Positions 1-6,899 of a stretch of 26,138 nucleotides of DNA are shown here, piece after piece. The translations under genes were made by a program, and so were the position numbers. The stretch is taken from contig FR883389.1 of the NCBI GenBank assembly GCA_000435835.1, forward strand, positions 1 through 26,138, given 5' to 3'. Origin of the DNA: Clostridium sp. CAG:221. GTDB lineage: Bacteria > Bacillota > Clostridia > Clostridiales > Clostridiaceae. Each line of letters opens with the position of its first letter. Position 1 is the stretch's first letter. The notes beneath the pieces are model-generated. The model was given only the letters and a program-made list of their open reading frames with translations, had not been told where the DNA came from and did no database searches.

Positions 1-38
1 TCAGCAGGTTGTAGGTTCGATTCCTATTGCCAGCTCCA
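1..38 (+). tRNA. tRNA 3' part (probably tRNA-Thr), cut by window edge
   Basis: The window opens inside a tRNA. The T-arm is visible (T-stem GTAGG/CCTAT around the loop TTCGATT), followed by the acceptor 3' strand TGCCAGC, a T discriminator base and an encoded CCA ending at 38. The anticodon lies outside the window. The sequence TCAGCAGGTTGTAGG resembles the anticodon-stem and variable-loop end of clostridial tRNA-Thr(UGU), so Thr is an inference; the tRNA identity as such is firm. Confidence 0.85.
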
Positions 39-40
39 AA

Positions 41-66
41 AACTCTAGTTTTTCTAGAGTTTTTTA
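41..66 (+). terminator. Intrinsic terminator of the tRNA transcript
   Basis: An 8-bp perfect stem (AACTCTAG / CTAGAGTT, 41-48 and 54-61) with a 5-nt loop runs into a T-tract. It starts three bases after the tRNA CCA end. Confidence 0.85.
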
Positions 67-114
67 TTTTGCTAAATTTTATATAGTAAACACTTAAATT
101 ATACAGAAAAAATG

Positions 115-146
115 GTCTAGTATCAAAAGTTATTTTGATACTAGAC
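115..146 (-). terminator. 14-bp perfect hairpin, probable minus-strand terminator
   Basis: Positions 115-128 and 133-146 form a perfect 14-bp inverted repeat with a 4-nt loop. On the minus strand it is followed by a run of six Ts (plus-strand A-run 107-112), so it is best read as a backup terminator for leftward transcription from the dnaC side. No gene is seen between it and the next hairpin. Confidence 0.55.
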
Positions 147-152
147 GAATAA

Positions 153-187
153 GAAAGGGAGGATTTGAATTTGAATCCTCCTTTTTC
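153..187 (+). terminator. Hairpin with T-tract, terminator
   Basis: The stem GGAGGATT / AATCCTCC (158-165, 174-181) extends through A-T pairs and is followed by TTTTT on the plus strand. It lies between the tRNA terminator and the dnaC terminator and can stop rightward read-through. Confidence 0.6.
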
Positions 188-208
188 TATATAAAATTTT
201 AAGTAATT

Positions 209-257
209 AAAAAGGAGCTGTATTCAGATTGAATTTATTAATTCAATTTGATACAGC
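209..257 (-). terminator. Terminator of the dnaD-dnaC transcript
   Basis: A long interrupted hairpin (GCTGTAT/ATACAGC at 217-223/251-257 and ATTGAATT/AATTCAAT at 228-235/240-247) is followed on the minus strand by a T-run (plus A-run 209-213). It lies 22 bp beyond the dnaC stop codon. A T-run on the other side (263-269) would also let it work rightward. Confidence 0.75.
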
Positions 258-279
258 CCCACCTTTTTTATATTAATAT

Positions 280-1257
280 TTAGTTCTCATGATTAGTATT
301 TTCTTTAATTCTAAGATCATCTCCATAGAAAGTAAAATTCGTGAAGTTACCAGCTAGCCTAGAGTAAAGTCTATCACTATATAATTTTGAAATCTGGTGT
401 AAAGTTAAATTAGTAGAAATAAGCATTTTTTTGTTTTTTAATAACTTAGTATTTATTAAATTAAATAACTCATTATTAGTAAAGTCTGTAACTTGTTCAG
501 CTCCTAAATCATCAATTATTAGTAAATCGCAGTTTATTAATAAGTCTTTTAGTGTAGAATTATTTTCTATGACTATATTTCTTAAATCGCTCATAATTTC
601 AGCTGAAGTTTTATAAATTACTAAGTATCCTCTATCTAGCAATTCCTTAGCTATGCACCATGACAAAAATGTTTTACCAGTACCAGAAGGACCACATAGT
701 AATAAATTAGCATTATGGTTACTAAAGTTAGGAATATATCTTTTGGTGATTTTATTACAAATTTGTTCCATGTTTTTTCTTTGAGACAATTTATGGTGTT
801 TATCAAATTCATTTGAAAATAAGTTCATATTAAACTTTTTAAAATTACAATTACGCAAACTTGTTTGGAGTTCAAAAGCTTCATAATATAAAGTTATTAA
901 TTTTGATTTATAGCAACTACATTTAGTATTTCCTATGTACCCAGTATCTTTACATTTTTCGCATTGATAATGTAATGTTAGGTAATTCATATTGTACCCA
1001 TTTGAAACAAGTAATTCATATTTTTCTTGTCTTAGAATAGTTATTTTTTCTTTTATTAGATTTAGTTCATTTTCAGAAATACCCCGTAATATTGATAGGG
1101 GTAAAGATAAAGATAATTTCTGAATTTGATTATCAATGGCAATTATTTTAGGAAGTTTTTTAGCTATTTCTTCCTTTCTGTTCTTTAGTGCTTTTTTTTC
1201 ATTTTCTCGAATTTTTTCGTATTGTTCAGTGATTTTTTGTTCAAATCCTTTAATCAT
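280..1257 (-). CDS. dnaI: Replicative helicase loader, DnaC/DnaI-type AAA+ ATPase
   Basis: A 325-residue AAA+ ATPase of the DnaC/DnaI/IstB class, expected to load the replicative helicase DnaB/DnaC onto DNA at origins and stalled forks. The N-terminal third is a charged helical region that in this family binds helicase. A cysteine cluster follows (C99, C102, C113, C115), matching the zinc-binding site of DnaI. Walker A is GPSGTGKT at 189-196 and Walker B is LLIIDDLGAE at about 245-254. The start codon overlaps the last 8 bp of the upstream dnaD-like gene and uses an AGGATGG Shine-Dalgarno inside it, so the two are translationally coupled. In Firmicutes, DnaD, DnaB(Bsu) and DnaI act together in restart primosome assembly, and this pairing fits that role. 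IstB, the transposon helper, is the main alternative but is excluded by the dnaD linkage and absence of a transposase. Confidence 0.92.
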   Translation of the reverse strand: MIKGFEQKITEQYEKIRENEKKALKNRKEEIAKKLPKIIAIDNQIQKLSLSLPLSILRGISENELNLIKEKITILRQEKYELLVSNGYNMNYLTLHYQCEKCKDTGYIGNTKCSCYKSKLITLYYEAFELQTSLRNCNFKKFNMNLFSNEFDKHHKLSQRKNMEQICNKITKRYIPNFSNHNANLLLCGPSGTGKTFLSWCIAKELLDRGYLVIYKTSAEIMSDLRNIVIENNSTLKDLLINCDLLIIDDLGAEQVTDFTNNELFNLINTKLLKNKKMLISTNLTLHQISKLYSDRLYSRLAGNFTNFTFYGDDLRIKENTNHEN

Positions 1258-2233
1258 TATTGTACCATCCTAATAAGTTTTTATCTAAATTATTATAATC
1301 TTTATTTATATTTTTCGAGTTATTTAAACGCTTTCTATTATTATTGGTATAATTTCCAAATGAAATTTCTGAAGAGTTATTTGAATCATTTTTTTCGATA
1401 TCTTGTAAAGTTTTTAAATTATTTTTATTCCAGTTAGATAAAATTCCATCAATATATTTAAAGTCAGCTCTATTTAATCTTTTAAAGCATATATTGCAGG
1501 CTTCTTCTATTACCGGAATAGGGAAGTTAAATTCCATAATCCATTTTTCTAGCATTTTTTCTTGTGGCTTCATGATTTCAGTATTATTAATTCCTAAGTA
1601 TTTTAAGATATGGCGTATTTTTGCCCATTTATCTTCGTTCATAGTAATATAGTGCTGAGCTTGTTCTAGTGTTGTAATTTTCATTTCATACCATGATTGA
1701 GCTATTTTATTTAAATATCGATAATCAGTTTTACCACGTTGAATATAATATTCTAATAGAAGTAGAGTCAATTCTGTAGATAAATTATAATCTTCTTCCC
1801 AACTTAAATAATTTGTCATTTCAACAGGGGATAGAGGACGCCCTAAAAGTCTTTCAATATCTGCTAGCATATCTTTTCTTGAATTATTATTAAGGGCTTC
1901 TAGTAAATTTACTTCTTTATTTTGAGTCTTATCTTCTTTGGATAAATCTATAAATTCTATATTAAAATTCCCCATTTTATCTATTGGGACTAATTCAATT
2001 ACACCTTCATCATTCCAATAATTAATAGCATTTATAACATCAGATTCTAAGATGTTAAGATTTGCACTTATAATAGATGAACTGACTCCCATTTCGCCTG
2101 CAACATTATATTTAAGAAGTAGCAGATATACCTTGACAAATTCACCACGGGCATTAGGCATATATTTCTCGATAAATATGTTACTTACAGGAGTAAAGTT
2201 TATATGTTTATTTTTTAGCATAAATGTGCTCAT
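1250..2233 (-). CDS. dnaD: DnaD-domain replication initiation protein (tandem DnaD domains)
   Basis: A 327-residue primosomal protein. Residues about 1-90 look like the N-terminal winged-helix oligomerisation domain of DnaD/DnaB. Two copies of the C-terminal DnaD domain follow, each ending in the signature Y-x3-I-x3-W: first in YLNKIAQSW (173-181), then in YIDGILSNW (260-268). The family binds DNA and the initiator and helps recruit the helicase with its loader, encoded immediately downstream with an 8-bp overlap. The tail after residue 280 is Asn/Lys-rich and low in complexity. A sigma-A-type promoter lies just upstream. Two DnaD domains in one chain is the arrangement of Bacillus DnaB, so this may be the DnaB(Bsu)-like member rather than DnaD proper. 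Confidence 0.88.
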   Translation of the reverse strand: MSTFMLKNKHINFTPVSNIFIEKYMPNARGEFVKVYLLLLKYNVAGEMGVSSSIISANLNILESDVINAINYWNDEGVIELVPIDKMGNFNIEFIDLSKEDKTQNKEVNLLEALNNNSRKDMLADIERLLGRPLSPVEMTNYLSWEEDYNLSTELTLLLLEYYIQRGKTDYRYLNKIAQSWYEMKITTLEQAQHYITMNEDKWAKIRHILKYLGINNTEIMKPQEKMLEKWIMEFNFPIPVIEEACNICFKRLNRADFKYIDGILSNWNKNNLKTLQDIEKNDSNNSSEISFGNYTNNNRKRLNNSKNINKDYNNLDKNLLGWYNND

Positions 2234-2271
2234 AATTTTTCGCTACCTTTCTTGGTGTAATAACTAGATTA

Positions 2272-2300
2272 ATTATAGCAAAGCTAAATGAAAGCCTCAA
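2272..2300 (-). promoter_or_regulatory. Promoter of the dnaD-dnaC operon
   Basis: On the minus strand, TTGAGG (2300-2295), a 17-bp spacer and a perfect TATAAT (2277-2272) lie about 40 bp before the dnaD-like start codon. Confidence 0.75.
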
Positions 2301-2388
2301 CTAAGCTTAAAAATATTAATTATGAATAATAACTTTTAAAATGGGAAAATTAATTGATGTGCTGAAAAGTTACAAAGGAGGATTAGTA

Positions 2389-3528
2389 ATGGATTCAAAA
2401 CAAAAAGATGATATAAAGTCAGTGCTCAAATACACTATAACTGTCATTTGTATTATTTTTGTAGTATTTGCAATAAAAGAAATAATTATTAAAGATATAG
2501 ACATAAACTCTTTAGAAAGTGGTACAGCTGTAGAAGTTTTAAGTGGAAATATCATCAGTAGTAATGATCTGGACGATTTAAGCACCATAAAATGCATGGC
2601 TTCATCAGCAACTATAATTGCTGATAGTTTTAATGTGGAAGTTAATGGCTATAAGATACAAGTAGCAGATAGTGTCTTTGGTTATGTTAGTAATAAAGAA
2701 GAGCGTGATGAAATATTACAAAAGGTCTGTTTAAGCTATATAAATGAGTTAGGTATTGATAGTAAAAATGTATTAAAGGTATATGTGAATAATAATTTAA
2801 AAGCAATTCCTGAAAAAGTAAGTATAGCAAAACTAGAAAGTAGTGGGGAAATTGCTGAAGATTTATATGATGCAGTAGTAATAAATGAAAATCTTTTAAA
2901 TATGGAAATGGAAGTTATCAATAATCACGAAGAAAGCATTGCGCCAGCAGTAGTAGAAGAGAAAAGTGATGAGTTATATATGGGTGAAAGTATTTTAGAA
3001 AAAGGGGAGAGTGGAAGGAAAGTTATATATACCAAAGAGTATTATAGCGGTATCAATAAGATTTCAGAAAATATTATTAATGAAGTAGTGATTAAGGAAG
3101 CAAAACCAAGTGTAGTAAAAAAGGGGATAAAAAATCCTTATTATGATGGAGTTAGATTTTTAAATAATCCTCTTAAAGATGCATCCGTTACTTCAGTGTT
3201 TGGTGAAGCAAGAACTGGAGGCTATCATAAAGGTATTGATTTAGCTAAAAATTTAGGTGAGGAAGTACATAATGCTTATGAAGGAACAGTAGTGTTTGCC
3301 GGATATAATAATGGTGGATATGGAAACTTAGTAATAGTTCAACATGAAAATGATATGCAGACATATTATGCTCATTTAAATGAAATATCTGTTTCAAATG
3401 GACAGTATGTAGGACAGGGAGAATTATTAGGAACTGTTGGTACAACAGGATATAGTACGGGACCTCACCTTCATTTTGAATTAAGAGTAGGGGGAAATCC
3501 TGTGGATCCGGCTCAATATATGTTATGA
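2389..3528 (+). CDS. Membrane-anchored G5/M23 peptidoglycan endopeptidase
   Basis: A 379-residue cell-wall hydrolase. The start is set at 2389 because AAAGGAGG (2374-2381) sits 7 bp upstream; an in-frame ATG at 2341 has no such site. One transmembrane anchor spans about residues 13-29, with the bulk outside the cell. Residues about 195-247 look like a G5 domain, common in surface proteins that bind wall sugars. The C-terminus is a complete M23 (LytM/lysostaphin-like) zinc peptidase with H280 and D284 in HxxxD, H329 in YAHL, and H360/H362 in HLHF, so all zinc and catalytic positions are present. It probably cleaves peptidoglycan cross-links during growth or sporulation. It diverges from the dnaD operon and converges with an S8 protease gene, sharing a terminator. 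Confidence 0.88.
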   Translation: MDSKQKDDIKSVLKYTITVICIIFVVFAIKEIIIKDIDINSLESGTAVEVLSGNIISSNDLDDLSTIKCMASSATIIADSFNVEVNGYKIQVADSVFGYVSNKEERDEILQKVCLSYINELGIDSKNVLKVYVNNNLKAIPEKVSIAKLESSGEIAEDLYDAVVINENLLNMEMEVINNHEESIAPAVVEEKSDELYMGESILEKGESGRKVIYTKEYYSGINKISENIINEVVIKEAKPSVVKKGIKNPYYDGVRFLNNPLKDASVTSVFGEARTGGYHKGIDLAKNLGEEVHNAYEGTVVFAGYNNGGYGNLVIVQHENDMQTYYAHLNEISVSNGQYVGQGELLGTVGTTGYSTGPHLHFELRVGGNPVDPAQYML

Positions 3529-3567
3529 ATTTAGTTCAATATTATTATAAATTATAGAATGAAAAAA

Positions 3568-3615
3568 TTAAAAGCCTATATCTCAAAATTAATATTTTGA
3601 GATATAGGCTTTTAA
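3568..3615. terminator. Bidirectional terminator, 22-bp perfect stem
   Basis: Positions 3568-3589 and 3594-3615 are perfect inverted repeats around a 4-nt loop, with A/T tracts on both sides. They separate the convergent M23 and S8 genes. The right arm overlaps the stop codon of the S8 gene (3612-3614). Confidence 0.85.
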
Positions 3616-4805
3616 TTTAGAAGTTTACTTAAATTTATTTTACCACAGCCTTGTTTGTAGGTTTCAATATTCATAACATCGGCATTTAGTTTTAATGTGG
3701 AAATTATATCATCAAAAGTTAAATCAGGATTTTTTTCATATAAAAGAGCACATACACCTGAAATAAAAGCAGCAGAAAGTGAAGTTCCAGAAAAAGACTT
3801 ATATGATGAATCAAGTTTAGGGGCATACATTTTTATATTATTTTTTTCAGGAACAAAAGATATATTGCTATTGAGAGAAACAATATCTACACAAGCAGCA
3901 GAAAAGTTAGGCTTAATATCCTTCTTCACATCTCCACAGGAAGAATAAGCATAGGATTTTATTTCACCAGAAGTATCAAGTCCAGAAACAGTTATGCAAT
4001 GTGGACTTAATGCAGGACCAGTAATGGTGCTAGCTTCATTTCTATTGCTACCACTAGGAAGGACAGGAATAATTGAGGAATTAACAGCTTTTATAAAAAT
4101 ATTATCAAATAGAGTATAGATAAAATTATTAAAGGTTAATAATTCAAATGGAAGGCATAAGACACGAATATTATATTGCTCCTTTAAGAGAATAAGCTCT
4201 TCAATAGAAAATAGTACATCAGATATGAATCCTTTACCAAGCTTATCAAATGCTTTAAAAACATGAAGTTCAGAACTAGTTGCTATTCCTTTATAGATAC
4301 CATTTGATGATTCACCATTTCCGGCAATTATTCCGCAGATACTAGTACCATGACCATTGTCATCATAAGGATTAGTAAAAGAATTAATTAAGTCAACAAA
4401 AGTATGAATTCGATTTTGAGGAAGGGTTAAATCTTTATGAGGATACACACCTGTATCTACAACGCCAATTCCTACACTTTTGCCACTTAAAGAAGTATTT
4501 GTGTGTAGCCGTATTTTATTGGCTGAAAGTACGCTCATTCCACAAAGAAATAAATATTGATCTAGACATATATATTGAATTTCAGGATATTCTAATAATC
4601 TTTCTATTGATTTTGAATTTAATTTTACACATATAATATTACAGCTTTCAATTTTTCTTACGATAATACCTTTATAAGATGAAACTTTTTTTACTATGAA
4701 ATCTGGAAATTTAGCATATTTAATTAATATTCTATGATTCTTATTAGGATATAAAGCCATAATAGCCTTTAAATCAGGATCGATTTTCTTATTAAAAGAG
4801 AACAT
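3612..4805 (-). CDS. Divergent subtilisin-like serine protease (S8), no signal peptide
   Basis: A 397-residue S8-family protein. Residues 1-95 look like a pro-region fused directly to the catalytic domain. No signal peptide is visible, suggesting an intracellular or spore-associated enzyme. The triad is intact: D117 in VVDTGV, H152 in GHGTSICG and S342 in GTSLSAAF. Two conserved subsites are unusual. The strand that normally reads NMSLG, which binds substrate backbone, is replaced by a CLPFEL segment near 217-222. The oxyanion-hole region, usually AAGN, reads PSGSNRN around 250-256, so the Asn is shifted or replaced. Clostridial spores contain S8 proteases of the Csp group, but those are longer; assignment to them is not supported. 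It has its own promoter upstream. Confidence 0.85.
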   Translation of the reverse strand: MFSFNKKIDPDLKAIMALYPNKNHRILIKYAKFPDFIVKKVSSYKGIIVRKIESCNIICVKLNSKSIERLLEYPEIQYICLDQYLFLCGMSVLSANKIRLHTNTSLSGKSVGIGVVDTGVYPHKDLTLPQNRIHTFVDLINSFTNPYDDNGHGTSICGIIAGNGESSNGIYKGIATSSELHVFKAFDKLGKGFISDVLFSIEELILLKEQYNIRVLCLPFELLTFNNFIYTLFDNIFIKAVNSSIIPVLPSGSNRNEASTITGPALSPHCITVSGLDTSGEIKSYAYSSCGDVKKDIKPNFSAACVDIVSLNSNISFVPEKNNIKMYAPKLDSSYKSFSGTSLSAAFISGVCALLYEKNPDLTFDDIISTLKLNADVMNIETYKQGCGKINLSKLLN

Positions 4806-4836
4806 AAAATACCTCTGTAATTAATCTTAGTATTAT

Positions 4837-4864
4837 ATTATAAGAATATCACTAAATTTGTTAA
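4837..4864 (-). promoter_or_regulatory. Promoter of the S8 protease gene
   Basis: On the minus strand, TTAACA (4864-4859), a 16-bp spacer and TATAAT (4842-4837) lie about 30 bp ahead of the protease ATG. Confidence 0.6.
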
Positions 4865-4894
4865 TAGATTAGAAGAATACCTGAAAGAATAAAG

Positions 4895-5326
4895 CTAATG
4901 CTTCCACTTAAGAATAATAATGCCTAATATCATCAACCCTAAACCTAAAAATTGAAAAAAGGAAAAAGATATTTTTTCGCTACCAAATAATCCAAAAGCA
5001 TTAATTATTCCAGCAGCAGCAAGCTGAGCTATTAAAATAGTTCCTATTCCTATGGTAGTTCCCAATGATTTTATACTAAGCATAACTGTAAGTGTAATTA
5101 TAATTCCTAGTGCTCCACCAAGAAGATAAAGTTTATTTACATCTTTAATGGATTTAAAATCACCTTTACCCCAAAATAGTACTAGGATAATAGCTATGAC
5201 TAAGGCAGAACCATGAACAACTACGTTAGTTTCCATATCACCGATTTTTTCACTTAAACGAGTGTTAAATACGCCTTGAATGCTCATGGCAATGCCAGAA
5301 ATAATGGCACTTATAAAACCTAACAT
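4895..5326 (-). CDS. Short DMT-family transporter (YdcZ/DUF606-like)
   Basis: A 143-residue integral membrane protein with about five hydrophobic helices and a short cytoplasmic loop (GKGDFKSIKDVN). Length and pattern match the half-size DMT family (YdcZ/DUF606), whose members act as dimers or gene pairs; the substrate is unknown. The ATG at 5326 is chosen because the GTG nine bases upstream is itself part of the Shine-Dalgarno sequence (TTGAGGTG). No partner subunit gene lies next to it, so a homodimer is likely. Confidence 0.8.
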   Translation of the reverse strand: MLGFISAIISGIAMSIQGVFNTRLSEKIGDMETNVVVHGSALVIAIILVLFWGKGDFKSIKDVNKLYLLGGALGIIITLTVMLSIKSLGTTIGIGTILIAQLAAAGIINAFGLFGSEKISFSFFQFLGLGLMILGIIILKWKH

Positions 5327-5385
5327 ATATATCACCTCAAAGATATTGTGCCAAATAATTTTATATTTAATGTATTTTAGATATT

Positions 5386-5415
5386 AAAAAAAGGCATTTG
5401 CAATAAGCAAACACC
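5386..5415 (-). terminator. Terminator of the dUTPase_2-like gene
   Basis: A 9-bp stem (5393-5401 with 5407-5415, two G-T pairs) is followed by seven Ts on the minus strand. It begins six bases past the stop codon of the gene at 5421. Confidence 0.7.
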
Positions 5416-5420
5416 ATATA

Positions 5421-5870
5421 TTATTCAAAAGCCTTACTGATTTGTTCTTCATCGTATCCTAAAGTGACACCTAAGCTTAATACATCTTCTAAAAGTGTAT
5501 TAAAGTGGTCCGTTGAAGGAGATATAATTAAATCATTTATATCAATAAATAAATTTAAAAATTGATCACTTAAGCAGTAATCGCTAGGTCTTAAATTTAA
5601 TTCATAAGAATTTAAATAGTTCTTGTAAAGCCCTAAATTAATAACGTGGGCTAAAAAATCAATATATTTTTCAAATATGACATCATGATTTAATTCGGAT
5701 TTATTATCAATCCAATATTTATAGCAGCTTGTTTCTTGAGCTAGAGAACTTAGCTTAACTTGTAATTCTAAATGCTTTCTGGCAGCAAGTTTATAGTCAG
5801 ATAAGCTGTCATCTATTATTTTTTTAGCGTATTTATCTCTTTGATATTCTGCAAGTGATAAAATGTTCAT
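5421..5870 (-). CDS. dUTPase_2 (MazG-like, all-alpha) family protein, likely degenerate
   Basis: 149 residues, all-helical, resembling dimeric dUTP diphosphatases (dUTPase_2). Matching segments are the AxEx4YKYW region (45-53), FEKYIDFLAHVINLGL (66-81) and the C-terminal LLEDVLSLGVTLGYDEEQI (125-143). That family hydrolyses dUTP to dUMP with metals held by two acidic pairs (ExxE and ExxD). As I recall the family, the first pair here reads KLSS (39-42) and the second KYID (68-71), so only D71 and perhaps nearby E46/E67 could serve. Fold membership is likely; dUTPase activity is doubtful. A GGAGG Shine-Dalgarno supports the start. It could be a regulatory or structural derivative of the fold. 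Confidence 0.65.
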   Translation of the reverse strand: MNILSLAEYQRDKYAKKIIDDSLSDYKLAARKHLELQVKLSSLAQETSCYKYWIDNKSELNHDVIFEKYIDFLAHVINLGLYKNYLNSYELNLRPSDYCLSDQFLNLFIDINDLIISPSTDHFNTLLEDVLSLGVTLGYDEEQISKAFE

Positions 5871-5994
5871 AATTTATCCTCCTATAGGACTATATTAAAA
5901 TAATATCATTAATCTAACTATATTTTACAAAAACATTTAGGGATTGAAAAGGTGAGTAAACGAATACAAAAAATAAAATTTTGAAAATTTTGAA

Positions 5995-6065
5995 AAAATA
6001 AAAAAATACCATGAAATATAAACCAATATAGATTTATAATATCTATATTGGTTTATATTTCATGG
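5995..6065 (-). terminator. Terminator with 25-bp perfect stem
   Basis: Positions 6009-6033 and 6041-6065 are perfect inverted repeats with a 7-nt loop, followed on the minus strand by a T-rich run (plus A-run about 5995-6006). It lies 12 bp beyond the stop of the 2H phosphoesterase-like gene. Confidence 0.8.
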
Positions 6066-6077
6066 AAATTAAATTTA

Positions 6078-6611
6078 TTAGAAATGTTTTAATGGATATG
6101 TTTGAATTAAAGTTTCCCTTCGATTATTAGAAATCTTCCAAAGCTCTAATCTATTTACTTTCAATGTTGATAAATTAGACTTTAATTCAGTTGGTCCATC
6201 AATTCTTTTAACTTCTTTATTAAAGTAGTTCATATTAGCTAGAGTTAGGTGAATATTTTCATTTGCACTTAAATTTTTAGTATTAAATCCATGCAGTTTA
6301 AGGTTATCAGATAATAATCTACTTAATCTTTTAATATAGCCTATATCATGTATTTGTAAATTTAAAGTTTTACTAGTATCAGACACACTAACTTTTGAAG
6401 ATAATTCTACTTTAAAAAATTTATATGGTTTAAGAACTTTGTCTATAACAAGATTTAATTTATCTATGTTAGGGTTTTCTAATACCTCCAGAGGAATATA
6501 AGGTATAGGAGAATTCCTATTAGCTTTATATCTCTTAGAAAGATTTTTTTGAATTGGACTTAAATTTTTGTATGATTCATCATCAAACAAAGCTACTAAA
6601 TAATATTTCAT
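6078..6611 (-). CDS. 2'-5' RNA ligase / 2H phosphoesterase-like protein, one HxT motif missing
   Basis: A 177-residue protein of the 2H phosphoesterase superfamily (LigT, YjcG, CPDase). The start MKYYLVALFD is a typical first strand, HLTL at 121-124 is the second catalytic motif, and the ending with LELWKISNNRRETLIQTYPL fits the last strands of the fold. Normal members have two H-x-T/S motifs. Where the first is expected, this protein reads YIPLEVL (38-44), with no histidine. It may bind RNA or a cyclic nucleotide without full catalysis, or belong to a branch with another residue in that role. It is monocistronic, with its own promoter and terminator. Confidence 0.7.
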   Translation of the reverse strand: MKYYLVALFDDESYKNLSPIQKNLSKRYKANRNSPIPYIPLEVLENPNIDKLNLVIDKVLKPYKFFKVELSSKVSVSDTSKTLNLQIHDIGYIKRLSRLLSDNLKLHGFNTKNLSANENIHLTLANMNYFNKEVKRIDGPTELKSNLSTLKVNRLELWKISNNRRETLIQTYPLKHF

Positions 6612-6657
6612 AAATATGACCTCACAAGCTAATTTTTATATGCAAACTTTGTAATAA

Positions 6658-6687
6658 ATTATATCACATTACCAATGATATTACCAA
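6658..6687 (-). promoter_or_regulatory. Promoter of the 2H phosphoesterase-like gene
   Basis: On the minus strand, TTGGTA (6687-6682), an 18-bp spacer and TATAAT (6663-6658). The motif TTGGTAAT occurs twice in tandem, 12 bp apart, over the -35 region and might be an operator. Confidence 0.5.
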
Positions 6688-6757
6688 TTGCTATAAGTTT
6701 AAATCAAATGGCCATTACATTGGCTAAATAATCAATATATTGGAAGAAAAAAACCTA

Positions 6758-6785
6758 TTAACACTGATAGACTTTATGTTATAAT
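6758..6785 (+). promoter_or_regulatory. Promoter of murA
   Basis: TTAACA (6758-6763), a 16-bp spacer and a perfect TATAAT (6780-6785). The leader to the ATG is about 105 bases and shows no riboswitch-like structure that I recognise. Confidence 0.65.
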
Positions 6786-6899
6786 GGTTAGAGTTGATTT
6801 TATGAAAATAAATAAAATTGTCTTTTTAATGCAAATATGGATATATTTTACGAAGCAGGATAAATTAATTATATATATTTTTAGGTAAGGGTGAATAGG

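Noticed and set aside
6786..6899. Riboswitch or attenuator in the murA leader
   Set aside because: The roughly 105-nt leader is AT-rich with no conserved aptamer features or terminator hairpin.
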